A stretch of DNA of 64,000 nucleotides, from positions 21,086 through 85,085 of the forward strand of contig PAIY01000001.1 in the NCBI GenBank assembly GCA_002704825.1, read 5' to 3'. This DNA comes from Phycisphaeraceae bacterium (GTDB lineage Bacteria; Planctomycetota; Phycisphaerae; Phycisphaerales; Phycisphaeraceae). The position numbers were made by a program, and so were the translations under genes. Below are positions 63,143 to 64,000 of the stretch, piece after piece. Position 1 is the stretch's first letter, and every line of letters starts with the position of its first letter. The notes beneath the pieces were generated by a model, which saw only the letters and a program-made list of their open reading frames with translations, was not told the origin of the DNA and did no database searches.

Positions 63143-63847
63143 TCAGTGATTCGGCAGCATCCAGGGGATATTCCGGCGGCTGGTGCCGAGCATGGTTTCG
63201 TCCAGATCCGCACGGGCTGTCCGCGAGACATGGCCATCAAAGAAAACCACGTTGGATGATCCGTCATGACGATAGGAGGTGATCGATTGACTGGCTGTGA
63301 TCATTTCTTCATGGGTGTAGGTGTCTGAATACCAGCGGTTGATTCGATCGTGAATGGCGTCAGCAAACATCACCTTGAGACTTGGCTGACGGAACTCGGC
63401 GGCAGGGACGCCTTCTTCCTGCTGTTGGGTGCTCAGATTGAAATAGTTGTAGCCGTAGCTGTCGCCCATGCTTCCCCAACCATTGCTCGTGTGATAGGTC
63501 TGCATCTGTGCACGGCTGTCCGGGCAAAGGAAATTGAACCGCCAATCCCAATCGCCTGCGCCAGGGCCGACCGTGTCTGAAAAGCTTTGTTTGAACGCAC
63601 GAACCGCATACCAGTTACGCGTGTTTCGCACAGGCAGATAGCGGCCGCGGTTAATCGACGTATACACTTCATTGGCCATACCGTATTGCTTGAGCAGAGA
63701 CATGCATTGGGTTGAACGAGCTGCCTTGCGTGCCTTACTCAGGGCAGGTAACAGAATGGAAATCAGGATCGAAATAATCGAGATCACCACCAGCAATTCG
63801 ATGAGGGTGAAACCAATTTGATGCTTGTTGGATTGAGGCTTCTTCAT
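63143..63847 (-). CDS. Pseudopilin with C-terminal DGH motif (fourth copy)
   Basis: A 234-residue protein from ATG 63845-63847 (AAGGAAA upstream; the longer frame to 63901 lacks a site). The leader [12 protein letters not shown] ends in Gly before [20 protein letters not shown]. After the helix comes the group pattern [20 protein letters not shown]. Near the C terminus [18 protein letters not shown] fits H-X9-DG exactly. It has its own terminator. Upstream is a repeat and then the window edge, so it is not known whether a regulator or enzyme gene belongs with it. Confidence 0.9.
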   Translation of the reverse strand: MKKPQSNKHQIGFTLIELLVVISIISILISILLPALSKARKAARSTQCMSLLKQYGMANEVYTSINRGRYLPVRNTRNWYAVRAFKQSFSDTVGPGAGDWDWRFNFLCPDSRAQMQTYHTSNGWGSMGDSYGYNYFNLSTQQQEEGVPAAEFRQPSLKVMFADAIHDRINRWYSDTYTHEEMITASQSITSYRHDGSSNVVFFDGHVSRTARADLDETMLGTSRRNIPWMLPNH

Positions 63848-63906
63848 GATAGATTTCCTTTTGTCGTGTTCATTAAAGCGATACAAAGAATGAATCTCCA
63901 CCGTCC

Positions 63907-63990
63907 GTCACTCCCGCGAAGGCGGGAGTCCAGTGGAATTTGCAATTTTCGACTGCATGCCACTGGATTCCCGCCTGCGCGGGAATGACG
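63907..63990. repeat. Inverted pair of GCGGGAATGACG-type repeats
   Basis: The left arm ACTCCCGCGAAGGCGGGAGT begins near 63909 and the right arm TTCCCGCCTGCGCGGGAATG begins near 63968. Each arm is a hairpin, and the two are inverted relative to each other with CCAGTGG/CCACTGG inside. The right arm core equals 17147-17167. Confidence 0.8.
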
Positions 63991-64000
63991 AAAAATACGA

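Overview
The window is a stretch of chromosome from what looks like a member of the Planctomycetota, most likely class Phycisphaerae. This is an inference, resting on sulfatases, several pseudopilins that end in a DGH motif, large secreted glycoside hydrolases with LamG-like tails, a FolE2-type GTP cyclohydrolase, and intergenic DNA full of palindromic repeat families. No rRNA, tRNA or CRISPR array was seen.

Region 1 (1-8.9 kb) starts with the tail of a sulfatase and then holds a signalling island. Two divergent operons, sharing about 250 bp of control DNA at 5.63-5.88 kb, encode an HD-GYP protein, three HDOD proteins (one with its own receiver), a single receiver protein, a hybrid histidine kinase with receiver and HPt domains, and a small kinase-like protein. 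Genes overlap by 4-8 bases, which suggests one translationally coupled regulatory system.

Region 2 (9-14 kb) has a complete sulfatase, a sugar isomerase/epimerase-like TIM barrel, and a membrane histidine kinase of the HWE type whose second PAS domain looks like a LOV domain without its cysteine.

Region 3 (14-31 kb) is the most unusual. Three modules share one plan: a one-component regulator (two GntR/LacI hybrids, one LacI), then a pseudopilin, then a large secreted carbohydrate-active protein (two GH71/GH99-like, one beta-helix). Each regulator gene is preceded by the same promoter layout: a TTGACY box, a 16-bp spacer, a TA-rich -10 box, then repeated or palindromic operators covering the start of transcription. 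Between modules lie an orphan FliN-like protein, trpE and a small conserved protein.

Region 4 (31-46 kb) is mostly housekeeping: folE2, a small heat-shock protein, lon, acnA, a permease, a PHP-type phosphatase, an outer-membrane barrel and a membrane P-loop NTPase. A REP-associated tyrosine transposase, bracketed by two nested pairs of perfectly inverted REP sequences, sits after acnA.

Region 5 (46-64 kb) has a transporter-acyltransferase fusion, an IS110-family element with a candidate bridge RNA that seems to have landed inside another repeat, an ABC-F ATPase, an acyltransferase, small Cys-rich exported proteins, a histidine kinase, a cold-shock protein, pnp and rpsO, an A+T-rich gene fusing a DUF6884-like domain to a GIY-YIG nuclease, a TPR lipoprotein and a fourth pseudopilin.

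All calls are from reading the sequence and known family motifs. No database search was made. Start sites were chosen by Shine-Dalgarno position and family length, and several starts are GTG or TTG.
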